Origin: Patiria pectinifera
Lineage: Eukaryota; Echinodermata; Asteroidea; Valvatida; Asterinidae
DNA length: 64,000 nucleotides
Reading direction: 5' to 3'
Assembly: GCA_029964075.1 (NCBI GenBank)
Contig: CM057147.1
Location: 24,945,513 to 25,009,512, forward strand
Shown here one piece after another: positions 47,468 to 59,900 of this stretch; positions within the stretch are counted from its first letter, which is position 1, and every line of letters starts with the position of its first letter. The notes under the pieces were generated by a model. It was not told the origin of the DNA. It saw nothing but the letters and a program-made list of their open reading frames with translations, and ran no database searches. The position numbers and the translations under genes are program-made.

Positions 47468-50400
47468 GCCTGTAAAATATATGTGAATAAAATTAAAACC
47501 AAGTTAACAATTTTTTTAAGACGGCAATACATATAGCCTAATTAAAAACGCCGTGGCTGTAGTTATAGCAGTCACACCGTCTGGTTCCCTGACCTGACAA
47601 TATTTGACAATATTTGGCCTCAGAACCAGACTATTAATCAAATTGTTCTCGGACTTTATTTCCATTTTGAAATTATTCCAATGCCACAAATCATTAAGAA
47701 ATAAAATATATACAATTCAATAAAAAAAAGTAGGATTTGATTTAAAACACAAAACTAAAGAACGCTTTTGAAACTTTTTATTACAAAAATCTCCAAAATC
47801 CTGAATTCGATTCAGGTACCTTCAGTACGATACTTCAACATTTAATCATGTTAATCGATCAAGCTACCAAAGCGCTCTGGTGGTAAGTGCAGTTATACAT
47901 ATGATACAGATTTTCATTTTCTTTTCTTTTTTACAATGCCGTACTGTATTGTTACCGTTGAAAATTGCATTCAATTTCTAGCTACTACCAATTAAAAAGG
48001 AAGCTCAAATCCGAGTAGAAAATGTTTCCATCTGAAGTGTCGTTCCTCTATCCCTGTTTTTGTTTTTTTATAAATACACAAAGCAAGACATGCAAGACGG
48101 GATTGGGAATTGAATGCTAACACTTAACAGCAACGGCACATCCATGAAAAATGTGTATTTTATTCCAACACACAAATACAAAGCAGGGTCAAATAAAGAC
48201 TGAGAGATGGAAGCGTTTAATGTAGTGGCTATTATTACGGCAGCTGTAACGCGATTTTCATAGTGCTATCGTAACGGCATTGTAAATACACCATTGTGAA
48301 TCTGCATACGTAGTGGCTATCATGGCTATCATTATGACAGCCCTAACACAATATTCAAATACTATCGTTACGGCATTATAAAAACACAATGCGAACGTGT
48401 AACTGCCCATCCAACCAGGGCGCTTCGGTAGCTCAATTGGTACAGATGCTAGCTCAATGAGCTGGGGACCCTGGTTCGTAACCCTGTCTTACTCTTAGTT
48501 TTAGGTTTTTTAATCATAAATAAAAGGAAGTGTCCTCAACTACATAAACCCCCAATGCCCCACCGAATTTGTAAATACGGTAACTAAACTTAAATTGGAC
48601 GATAGAGGGCGTTATTAAAATATAGTTTCAGCGGATTCCTAACAATTGAACATCTCTGCAAGTGCAACAGCCACAGCGAACATATTCTTTTTGTAAAACT
48701 AAAAGAAAAGTGGTAAATTATTCAGTCTGTGTTCATATCTTACTTCTCTCTCTATGAATTAAAAGTTCTCCCTTCTAAAGTTCCAGAACAGCACCTGAAC
48801 AGGAGAACTCTCGTTTAGTACTATGATCAAATATTTGGAGACAGAATCACGTACACATTCGTCACATGGCGCTACGCTGCAGATAGTAAAGCGCCAGCGT
48901 GCGTGGTTGTGCACCTGAATATTTTTCATGCGCGTTCATTCCACGCTGAGGAACACCAGGTACAAGACAAAAAATGCACGCGAAAACAGCGCCACCAAGA
49001 GTCGTATTTTTGTCACGAGTTTAAAGGCCACAGCTAATGGGTTTACGAAACTTCGCTTGGGTCTCCGGCTTCGGCTACGGTAAAATAATCTAAACTTTGG
49101 AATTATAGTTACATCATGGAGGTACAAGCACAACATAGAGGGGTACTTCGAGAAAGGGTCTAAAACCCTTTTCAGCCGAAGCCGGAGACGTGACAGATTT
49201 ATGTAACAGGCCCACAAACACTGGCCCGCATGAGGACATGATCATAACAACTCAACTGCACTGTGCATTTTAGCTACCTTTGGGCCTAAATATATATAAC
49301 TTAATTCCATAGGATATGCAGACCCGTACATAAACTTCCATTGACCCCAAAGATAAATGCTTCCACTTCAGAAATTCGGGGAAAAAAAATACTCACAACT
49401 CTCCAAAGTGTTCAAGACACACCTCGAATTAAAGCTAGTCATCTTTCATTTTCTTTTCAATTTACGGGGGGTCAACTGATGACTTTTAAGAGAAATTTCC
49501 ATCCGAAGATGATCAACCCTTAAAATAGTCTTGGAGCCCATCGCCATTTTGAAAAAACGATGCCTACACTCCATTGCAAAATAGAGCGCTTTTAGCAGGC
49601 TCCAATTTCATCCAAATTCAACGGAACTACAAGCTCGCAGTCCTGTGCACGGCTTTCACCCATATTTTTTACAAACCCTCAAGTTCTTGGCCCACAATAT
49701 GCTCAAATACTGAAGATTTTGAGGGCATGCATTGCCGGCGTAGGCAATTTCGGACCGATACTGGTCTGCACCCATAGGTTTTCCTTACGACTAAGCTATG
49801 ATGGCAGACTTCAGCGGTTACTATGGCAATATAGACATATGCTTCGCATAAAACTATTCATTTGTAGACAATATTTGTATGAATAAATTCAAGCCAATGA
49901 AATTATTTATGCTCCACTTATAATATAGACGAACTTCAAGTAAGCATTGAAACCGAATTTCTCAGTGCTAAGCCATTGTATGAATTGAGCACCTTTTCTT
50001 GTTTTAATCCTCTCAACAAAAGACAGCTCTAATTAGGCTTTCGGCTTCAGCGCCAATCATGAAATTGAAACAGCTACATTAATGTGTCGAATGTCACAAT
50101 GACAATGGGTGTTGTTTAATGATAAATGTTATCTTCCGCGAAGACTGCGTGATATCAGTAAAGACTATAGTGAGTGACGAATACAGTGCGTTAAATCGTG
50201 ATTCATTTATCAGCTATTATGATTAGTTTGTTTGAACACGGGAGAATATCTGAAGAGGTTTCATAATAGAACAGCTCCGGTCGTGATGATGTTTGCTCGC
50301 TTTGCATAGGTACACATGATGGCCACAATGTGTCTTTGTTACGATGCATGTGGGTGACCGATAACGTGTTCGTTGTGAACGTCACTTGCTTAATGTTCAA

Positions 50401-50640
50401 CCTTATTCCATTTCTGTACTTTGACCCAAAATAGTGACAATCGAGGTTTAAAATTGCACCCGATTCACATCGTATCTGTATGATACTACCATCATGGTGG
50501 TACGATTGTTAGATGGTATTATCATGATGTGTTATAGCATCGTAACACGTATTATAATGTTTTATGATATTACCATACAACTTCCTTTGCGGAGATTTCA
50601 TGTATTATGCATGACTTTTTTCCGTGTATGAACCAATGGT
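47468..50640. other. PUM3 upstream spacer, repeats only
   Basis: Region between the divergent PUM3 and zinc-finger genes. Holds the tRNA-like repeat at 48.2-48.5 kb and a foldback whose arms are CTCCGGCTTCGGCT (49063-49076) and AGCCGAAGCCGGAG (49174-49187). No conserved exon was recognised on either strand. The PUM3 promoter should lie near 47.5 kb, but no motif stands out. Confidence 0.4.
48229..48500 (+). mobile_element. Relative of the long-TIR/tRNA-like element
   Basis: Begins AGTGGCTATTATTACGGCAG, a variant of the terminus at 32848, repeats a similar GTAGTGGCTATCATGG segment internally, and ends in a plus-strand tRNA-like head (CGGTAGCTCAATTGGTACAG, then CTGGTTCGTAACCC). The association of TIR-like sequence and tRNA-like box A/B is thus seen twice in the window. 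Confidence 0.5.
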
Positions 50641-50785
50641 GTTCGTGGCTTCATTTGTCACGGGCACCGTGATCCCGGTTCGGCTCGGCGGAGCGGCGTC
50701 GCATACGTGGCCCGACACCTACCCCGGCCGTACGTCACGCTGGCCTGGCCCTTCGATGTGAGTGCATGCACAGTAGCCATCTTGG
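50641..50785 (+). promoter_or_regulatory. GC-rich candidate promoter with YY1-like site
   Basis: A GC- and CpG-rich block (GATCCCGGTTCGGCTCGGCG onward) in AT-rich surroundings ends in GCCATCTTGG at 50776-50785, a YY1-type site, 14 bp before the proposed start codon of the zinc-finger gene. This is the only CpG-rich patch within several kilobases. Confidence 0.45.
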
Positions 50786-50798
50786 ACCCAAAGCGTAT

Positions 50799-53700
50799 AT
50801 GTTGCGTGCAAATCATTTACCGAGAAAGGTCAGAACAACGGAATGAAAACAAGGCGAAGAGCTGGTTGTGTAAAGGTCTGTTCCTACTTTTTTTTACTAA
50901 TTCTAACATTTAGGGAGAGTTGCTTTTAGGCCTACTTATGTCAGTGACCCTGTTAGCCCCATTAATGTGGCCTATTTACTGGACTGCCTCCGTAAACATA
51001 GGCCACACATCCACATGAACAAAAACGTGTCGCACTTTGCCAAATTTTGATTTTCACATTTAGGCTTAGTTTGTAGGGTTTTTTTTGCTTTAGAAGCATA
51101 CTCACCCTCTTTATAGGCTAATTAGAAAGTGCTGCCTTTTTCAGATGTATATTTTGTGTGAAATTTCCAGATTCATTTTTACATGTTTGGCATATCAAAA
51201 TTTCATCATGAAATTTCACAAAAATTAGACATCTGAAAAAGGCAGCATTTTCTGACTAGCCTATAAAGAGGGTGAGTATGCTTCTAAAGCAAAAAATTCC
51301 TACAAACTAAGCCTAAATGTGAAAATCAAAATTTGGCAAAGTGCGACAGTTTTTGTACATGTGGATGTGTGGCCTATGTTTACGGAGGCAGTCCAGTAAA
51401 TAGGCCACATTTATGGGGCTATGACCCTGTATGAAAATCCTGTCATTGCCGCAACTTGCATATTACTAGGACTATAAAAATTAGAAAACACATGGTTTTT
51501 CTCAGCTGTAGACACAAATTTTGTTTACATTTTGTTGGGGGGGGGGGGTAAGCGCTGCTATAAATAGGGCATTTGAATGGAGAGGGCAGTATTTACGAAC
51601 TATTTGAGGTACATCACACCCCCACCCCTTAATCCCCCCCCCCCCCGCCTATCCCTGTTGTCCTCAATCCTGTACTGACTTTTAGATTACTTCTGTTTTT
51701 TTTTTCTCAAAAAAGAAAATCTTCCTGAATTGTTTTGAAAAGAAAGCAAAGGGGATTATGGTGATGGCAGAAGGGTCGGCACATAGTGTGGGAACATTTA
51801 TCAATAGGGAAAAATCGTATTAAAAAGGCATTTTATTCGTTGCAGATGTTATTGCGGTTAATATTCCGTAACGGATTATGAAATGTAAATCCTTTCCCCT
51901 TTGCAGCTCGGAGCTAACGCTGAATGCCGTGTGGAGGGCTGTCCACAGTATGGGAAGGTGACCGTCAGACTCGATCGCCATCTGGTGAGGCAGCATCAAC
52001 TCAGCAGATCCGAACATGACAGCCTCCCTCAGTGTTCAGCTGTCAAAGCTCGTCAACAACGGTTATCGAGAAAACAAGAAAGATGTCTGCTAGATGGGTG
52101 TATTCGCAATAATGTTTTTTATTGCAATTTGTCAAAGCATCTGCGAAACATGCATCAAATGACACGACAGCAATATAGACAAAAGTAAGTTGGAAACTGG
52201 ATAGGGTTAGATAGATCCTTGGGCATTCAGTTATTTACATGCTGTCGATGTTCTCACACTGCATCTAGCACTTTTATCAATGCGTACCATGTTGACAGAA
52301 GATTGGATTCTGTTACTGTGATTTTTCTTCTTTTATGTGTTTTTGTTGTAGATTGTCTTTCGGAGAGGAGGAGATTTTGTCTTTTTCTATAGTTCAAGGT
52401 TTGACCTTGACCCAATATTAATGATGCCGAAGTGGGAACAATGATTAGCCGGGGTATAATAGAGGCTCTCAATAAGTTAGTCAGATTCCAATATGGGCAG
52501 TATAGTAGAGCATATCAGCTACAAAAACACACCCGCGAAACCTATATGGAGCAAGTTTTTTACCTTTATTAGCCTACATTAAAATGAGATAGTTTATCAC
52601 GATACTGGAACTGATGTTATATTAAATTAACCCTCTTTACTGATATAATTAAGAGCCAGACAAACATATTTGCAGACAAACCCCAATGATAGATGTCAGA
52701 TTTTAGGGTTTACACACTTTTCCCCATTGGTTTTTCTGGTGTGAAAAAAAATTCTGGAATCATGTAGGGAACAAAATAGTTTCACCAGCCCAATTCTAAA
52801 AGATTTATGCGGGCAAACCTTTGACACAAAATGATGACGAACGGTAATTAACAAAGAACATCTTAGCATCTTGAAGATCTTAAATTCTTTAACGCTATAC
52901 AAACTGTGGATTTGAACTTCACTAAAATAATGATCGCACACGTCCTTTCCATGAGTGTCGCGAGGGGGAGGGGGAAGGAAGAAGAAAAGAGAAAAAAGAA
53001 AAGAAAAAGATGTGCGAAGTCATAGTGGTGTAAATTTAATGGGGGGGGGGGGGCAAAATGTCCCTGCTCCAATCAAAAACTTATAAATCCAGAATGTGTT
53101 GAGCAATACAGGCATTTTGGAGCAAAAAAAAAATTGGCCCCTCTAGAAAAAGTCCTGGCGACGCCCATGGTCCTCTCGCTGGGTTTTAATACACACCAGA
53201 CAGCAGTCACTATAGAAGGATTGTTTTCTTTGCAAGGTTTTGCGATTTTCGTTACCGGTATTTATTGCATGGGGGCACTATATAGTTGGCCTCATTTTCA
53301 GCAGGCGCATTCATACAATAGTACTCCAATAAAAGGGTTATTTATATCTCCACTATTTGAGAAATGGTTTTGGTTGAGATGGGGAGAAAAAGTGTCGGGG
53401 GGTTAACACCTCGGATGTGGATGGGCTTGACCCAACACCACCCTCCTTTTTTGCAACACTATAATGATATTCGTTGGGAAAATAGTTTTTATGTATTTAT
53501 TATTATGACATTGCCTAGACAATGAGAGCAGTTTGGGGGCAGTTTAGCCATTTTGTATTTTGGTAGTGATGGCAATGATTTTGACAGTGACGGTGACGAC
53601 AATGACGATGACGCCAATTCTTACTGGTCTAAACGGTTATCACCAAAGAGTTTTATTGTTTGTCTCTTTGCTGAAATATTCCTTTTTTGTTTATTTGTTT

Positions 53701-55293
53701 AGGCTGGAGTCCGAAGAAGATGATCCAGCTTGCTCACTGGTGCTGCGGTCTAATTATTCTCCTACCCACTGTGCGGAAGGTACGGGCTCGATAAAGTTTT
53801 TGTGTGTTAAATTGTGTTTAATTTCATGGCCATTGATGACATCTAGATTCAAAAGATAAGACACGTAAAATTTAATTAGTATGTTTTTAAACATTGCAGG
53901 ATAGTTTTGTAATCAATTTTCTAACCAACAATTCAGTCTTTTGGAGAACCCCCTAATATCCATCCGCAAACATGTCCAGTTTTCAGAACTTGTTCCCCAT
54001 TCGTCATGGAAATACCCATTTGAGGTCATGGACCCATTTCAAAACGGCGGAGATTACTTGAAGTCAATTTCTGTCACATTTTTGGTTAGCTAGTTTTGCT
54101 TGTAACAAGTAAAATGTATGCGTGCAGGCCTATACAGGTATTATACAGAGGTTAAAATTTTCATGTTCATGAATACTTAAACCTCTTTTTTCTTAAATAT
54201 AGAATGTTTAAACATTAAAAAAAAACTTGTTAGTAGCATTAATTAGAGTCTTTCTGGCTTCCAAGAATTAAAATTGGTAGTTTTTGTTCTCAAAATGACA
54301 ATTTAAGAAATGTATTCACAGAGGATGAAAAGTCCACTTTAATTTTGAAAGGTTGGCAAGTGTGTAAACAATCAATAACAAGCAATTTCTCTTTTCTACA
54401 AGCAATTTTCTACATATTTTCTTCACGTTTCCGAACTTCAACTGTGGAAAGGAACAATTGTTCTCCTTTTTTTGACATGCATTTTTCTTTTATTTTATTC
54501 AGGTGATGACTGCCCTGCTGTAGTGGAACATCCATCGAGCAAAGACTCTCTATGTAGTTCAGGTATTTACTATTTCCCTATGTTTTTACTTATACTGAGT
54601 GATTGCACTAAGTCCAAGATTGACTTTTCCATTTCATTTTTAATATTTAATGAATGTATAATTGTATCAGATGTTCGACATACATGGGCCCATCAGGCGT
54701 TGAATATGCATTATTAAAAGGAATACTTTCGTGTTCGTTTTTTGTTCATGTGTATTTAAACCTGTGATGATCTGGTCACCATTAATTAACGAATATGCAT
54801 GTTTCCCTCTTCCCGCATTTTTGAAACGAAATATCAAGAGTCAGTGATAAAAGTCATCTTTAACTGACTTTCGGTTGTTTTTCCTTAACAATTTCAAGTA
54901 CTGGTGACAAAGCGGAATTAAAAGTACTCGTACATGTATTTTGACACTTTTTCAGGTTGTGATTCCTTGCCCTTCGACGAGGACACGGAACCAGGGACGA
55001 CGAATCTATATCCAAAGGTTCAACTTATCCAGGTTGAAATGGCTTTGGATAATTTAGTAATCGTGAGAGAAAGATCGCCTGCAGTACAGACGTTCGATGG
55101 GAACCAACATGTATCCCGGTTTTATTTAAAAAAACATTTGATATCAGCTGAACACTGGTTGGCATTCATAAATTCTTTAGAATCATCTGGGAAGTTTGTG
55201 ACCAAAGGCGCTTTTGGTACTTTTCAGTACGAATGTTGCCTGTGTAATCATTGGCACAGACTTTCCATGTGGGGAACACCTTCCCTGTATTGA
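50799..55293 (+). CDS. Unrecognised protein with two atypical C2H2 zinc fingers
   Basis: Proposed exons 50799-50828, 51907-52184, 53703-53779, 54503-54562 and 54956-55293 give 260 aa with matching phases. Exon 1 (MLRANHLPRK) is the weakest call, chosen because it follows a promoter-like patch and ends in phase 0 with AAAG/GTCAGA. Exon 2 has two C-x4-C..H-x4-H fingers: CRVEGC..RHLVRQH and CLLDGC..KHLRNMH, linked by a basic segment. Exons 3 and 4 are short and acidic (LESEEDDPACS, GDDCPAVVEH). Exon 5 encodes about 110 residues, including RFYLKKHLISAEHWLAFI and a Cys/His cluster (CCLCNHWH), ending at TGA; AATAAA follows at 55335. I do not recognise a family. Nuclear nucleic-acid binding is an inference from the fingers. 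Convergent with the chromodomain gene. Confidence 0.65.
50954..51421. mobile_element. Mutator-type palindromic MITE
   Basis: Almost the whole 468 bp is an inverted repeat with arms of about 200 bp, starting TAGCCCCATTAATGTGGCC and ending GGCCACATTTATGGGGCTA. A perfect 9-bp duplication TGACCCTGT flanks it (50945-50953 and 51422-51430). It lies in the first intron proposed for the zinc-finger gene. Confidence 0.88.
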
Positions 55294-56970
55294 ACTGCCT
55301 CCCAGTTGTCCATGCAAAGTTTAGATTAAAATGGAATAAATCTTATTTTAAGACATTTGTGTTATAATGTTTTGTGTATAAGATATCTTGACCAAAAATG
55401 TCTTATTCTCTTGCTGCTCTCCCACCGGCCATAATTGAAGGAAGCATTTTATTTTTTGTTATTCCAGGTTTTGCAATCTGCAGGCGCGGACACAGGGGAG
55501 GGGGGTTCAACCCCCCTGCCCCAGCTTGTCTTTTTTTCTATAAAAATTCATGAATCCCCCCCCCCCCCCGTCTGACACCCATTTTTTTATACTGGTAATA
55601 CTGTCCGCCTTTGCACAAAATACGGACAGGGCCGGATTTTTCTAGGGGATATACATGTATATACACTATTGTGTGATAATAGTGTTAATTATCGTCGGTT
55701 TTGAACAACGACCCTTTTTAAAGTGCGAACCCCCACCCCCCATTTCAGATTTGTTTTGCACATGGACACCCCCCCCCGCAAAAAATTCTGGATCCGCCCC
55801 TGCTCTGCATTACTAAAAAAGGGTTGTGTGCTGTTCTTCCCAGACGTACCGTTCAGTGCCACTACAGTTTAATGAAAGACGGTACCCTTGCACGATTTTG
55901 AGAGAAAGTCCCACTAAACTTTTAAGTTGCTATAACCGGGGAGCTAATTGTTTTAACCTAGAATTTTAATTGAATAAGAATAAAACTGTAAGCTTTAAAA
56001 TTTTTGACATTTTATGTTTTTGCATTAGGCTTTATTTTCTGTAGGATTGTCTTGTTAAATAAATCTCCTTGGATCTCTATCACATATATTTAAGAAAATG
56101 ATCAATTGTTCTTCATTAATTTGCCTGAAATTTGTATCCAATTCTAACAGGTCATCCAATTTAAATGTGTTCTTGCCTCGTGTTCACTGTGCATAACGGA
56201 AGTACGTACATAATGATTTTATTTAAAAAAAACCTGATCTCCTATGGATTCCAGCTCTCACAAAACTACTTTTAACATACAATTGAAAAATAAGGTGTAC
56301 AATGTAAAAATGTGAAAAGATTCATTAACAGTTGATAAACATATATTAGAATATAATACAAAACATCACTGCAATATGACATCCCCCTGTTCTATTTGTC
56401 TTGGGGTTTTTTTCTTTGGGGGTGTATATATGCATGCAGTCTCAAAACCGTTCAAACAATGTGGGATGTGGTTAATAAGGTGCAAGTGAATTTAGGCATT
56501 TAGGTTAGCAATAATATCACACAAGCTCCTGAATTTGCACAATAAGCTACTAATAGCCATAAAGTAAAGGACATTATACCCCTACAATATTGAACCAACT
56601 TTGTTATGTACCACTGATTACTGACAGATGTCGTACTTTGGTTGATAATATACCATTATGGGGTTTTGTAGCCTGGGGAAGCTGTAATCGCCGATATTGA
56701 TGAACATTTGTCGGGTTTTATAACTGTCCATAAAATCAAATTGAAAAAACGGTATCCTCAAAATTGAAGCAGATTTTTGTTTATAAACAACATTTTGTAA
56801 ACAATATCAACCAATTGGACTGAAGCTTGATTTTTTTTTTACAAAAACAAATAGGGCCTACTTAAAGTTTACAGCGAAAGAATGTTATAAACTGGTCGAT
56901 ATGAACTATTGAATTATAATTTACAAAAGCACCAAAACAAAGAAAATAGCATGAACATTTACATGAAGCG
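55294..56970. other. Convergent spacer with degraded hAT-like repeat
   Basis: Contains AATAAA at 55335-55340 (42 bp after the plus-strand stop) and, at about 55481-55802, a G/C-run-rich repeat bounded by CAGGCGCGGACACAGGGG and CTGGATCCGCCCCTG, a decayed relative of the hAT MITEs. The rest is AT-rich without a supported exon. Confidence 0.45.
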
Positions 56971-59900
56971 TTAATTTGCCTTTAGTTTGGATTGGCTAAA
57001 CTGTAGAATCATCTTCCTTGGTATATTCCAGCTGGCTTCCCAAGTGGCCTCTTCTTCCAGGTAGCCCTCCCAGTGTACCAAATACTGTACCTTTCCACGT
57101 CTGATACGTTTTTTTATTAACTTCTTGATCGTGTACAGGACTTCAGATGCGTGGTTGGCCTCCACGCTTTGTTTTAGGATTTTTAGATCCGTCGGCAAAT
57201 CGTCTTCATCTATGGAATAAAAATGTTGGTAATTAGTCTTAAAGACAACATATTCACGAATAGGCTACAATTAATGTCCAATATGAAAGTATTTTCGGTG
57301 GTGCATTGTGTTCATGGGCGTCGTCAGGTTTTTTTTTTAGTGGGGGGGGGGAGCAAATGCCTTGATACTTGTTATGTACCTTCTCTAGCATATTTTTATT
57401 TACTATTTCTTTATCCCCCGGCTTTGAAGCCACACGTATTGCGATCGCGTATTCCTTCTGTGTGGGTGCGTGCGTATGTATGAAAGACAGAGCGTTCCAC
57501 TTCGGTAAGGTTCATTGAAAGTATACAGTCGTCAATCTCAACCGAACTTGATATGTGGTTTGCTCATTGTATCTGGTAAAGTGATTAGACTCGAGCAACA
57601 GGTCATGACCTCCGGGGCCACTCTGGTCCTAGGTAGCCAAAGATTTATGTCACTTTGTTTCTCTAGTGTCGTGAAAGTTGACCTCCACGGCTACTCTGGT
57701 CCTATCAAGGGCGGATCCAGGGGGGGGGGGGGGGGCAAAGGGGGCATCCCCCCCCCCAAAAAAAACCACGAAACCATTTTTTTTTATGTAACATCGCAAT
57801 AAAGGCAGGCAATGAGTACACCACCATCCTTAAAAAAAAACATTGGTTAAAGTGGTCAGAAATTGCCTCAGATCGCACCACAGAGCATGTAGAATCCAAT
57901 TTTTTTCGGGGCACTTAAAGCGGGCCCCGAACCCCACGCCGTAATTTTTTTTACCCTTCTTTTTTGGGGAACCAAATTTTGTTTTGGTCCCCTCCAAAAT
58001 TGTGTTCTGGATCCGCCCTTGGGTCCTATTGCCAAACCCTGTTGCGAGTCATGACTCATTTCAGTTTGACATGTACATGTACACTGAAAACTGTTGCTAG
58101 ACATGTGCACTTTCCTATGGAGCCAGTGGGGCCCACTGTACGTCACACGTAAACAAGGCGTGATGTCATTAGTACAGAGGCTTTTTATTGCTTATTATTT
58201 TTTTTTGGGGGGGGGGGCTTTTCCCTCGATATTTGGATATCGGTGTATGCAGACTATTTTTCCTTTTTTTGGTTTTGTTTTCTCCTTTTTCTTTTACTTT
58301 TTTTTTTTCTTTTTCCTTGAAAGGATATACTCGGTGTACATGTAGATTTTCCGTAAACAATCGATACAAAAGGGAACTGAACGAGAACGCGGCTTTATCA
58401 CTTGAGGGATTGTTTCAAATTAAATGCTTACAGGCCCAATAATTAGGCCCATGCATATTTACGTATTTTACAATGTTAATGGTCAACCATGCTTATGGTA
58501 GAGGGTAGTTTGAGCAGCAGCAATCACACTGCATCGCGTATCCAGGTCGGGGAGAAAGGTCTGAAAAAGAGAGAGCCTTTTTTTTGAAAAATAATGAGTG
58601 AAAGGGGATTTTTCTCGTCAATGACAGCTAGGTTACATGGGAAACATAATATTTTTGCCCCTTCTCCTTAAAAAACACCTAAGTTTTGTTCCCCCAAAAC
58701 GTGCACGGTTCTGGGTCCGTCCTTGAGCGTCCACGCCGTTCACAGAATCATTAATTTAGCCCAACAGTCTCTGAAATCATTGAAGTATTACCTCCACTGC
58801 TGCTAATGTCCTCGCTGTCGGAAGTGTTGGACTGGACACAGTCGCTTCCGTCTGAGTGCTCTGGGGAAGGCCGCAATGATAAAATCGGTTGTACTGTAGT
58901 TCACAGATTAACAGAAATGGCATGCATCAAATACCATAAAATGAAAAACAGCTTGTCACAGACAACCCAGCTGCCACACAGGAAACCAACAAGCAACATT
59001 AAAAATGCTCCCAGCTAGCTAAATGACCCCTTCCAAAATGTGAAAGGCTGGCTGTGATTTCTTTAAATGGATTTATATATGCGGGGAGGGGGGTGGTGGC
59101 GTGTATTGGCATTTATCTATGGGGAACCATAATTGCCTGATTATGTTAAAGTAGTAGCAATTCCAAGTTCATTTATTTCCTCAGTTGTTGTATCTTAATG
59201 GATCTTCAATTCTCATCAAACACTTACCTGACTGACAACTTTGCCCTGCCATCCCTAATTGGTTGTTTCCGATGTTGGCACTGGACATGTCCTCTACTTC
59301 ATCTAAAGTAATAAAATAACATTAAGTATTCCTCTCTTTTTTTTTTTACTGAAAATGGAAGTTTTATCTTTAGGCCCCACATGTTTCCCAAGACCATATT
59401 CGTCCCAAGCCTTTACAAGACTCAAACAGTACAAGATTGACAGTTTTCTACTTTGCCAAAAGGGGTTGTACGGCTTAACCCTGGACTGGATTTACTGAAA
59501 GTTTATAACTAAAATTGAATACTGTTGTTTACAAAAGTCTGTACATTCCAGTTAATAAATGCTATTATCTCAAATTCCTACCTGGAGGACTAACTTCTTC
59601 TTGTACGTTCATGTCTAACTGCTGCAGATCCGCCGTGTCCGCATCTGCGTGGGTGTGGTTTTAATAGAATTTGTCATCGTTGTCAAAACACGGCTTACCC
59701 TTTTTATATATGATGAGTGTGTTCGATTACTTCCCTCAGCTTACTCGCGCCCATGGGCGTCGCGCGCACTCCCCCCCCCCCCCCGGAAAAGCACACAAAA
59801 AAAGAGGCGGTAAGTAGGCCCTAATAATAGTGTAAATTTAATGGTGGGGGAGGGGGGAAATGTCCCTGCCCCCTCGACAACTGATAAATCGAGAAAATGT

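Noticed and set aside
48936..49217. 93-codon minus-strand frame rich in Arg/Leu
   Set aside because: Covers a foldback repeat (CTCCGGCTTCGGCT arms); no domain and no splice support.
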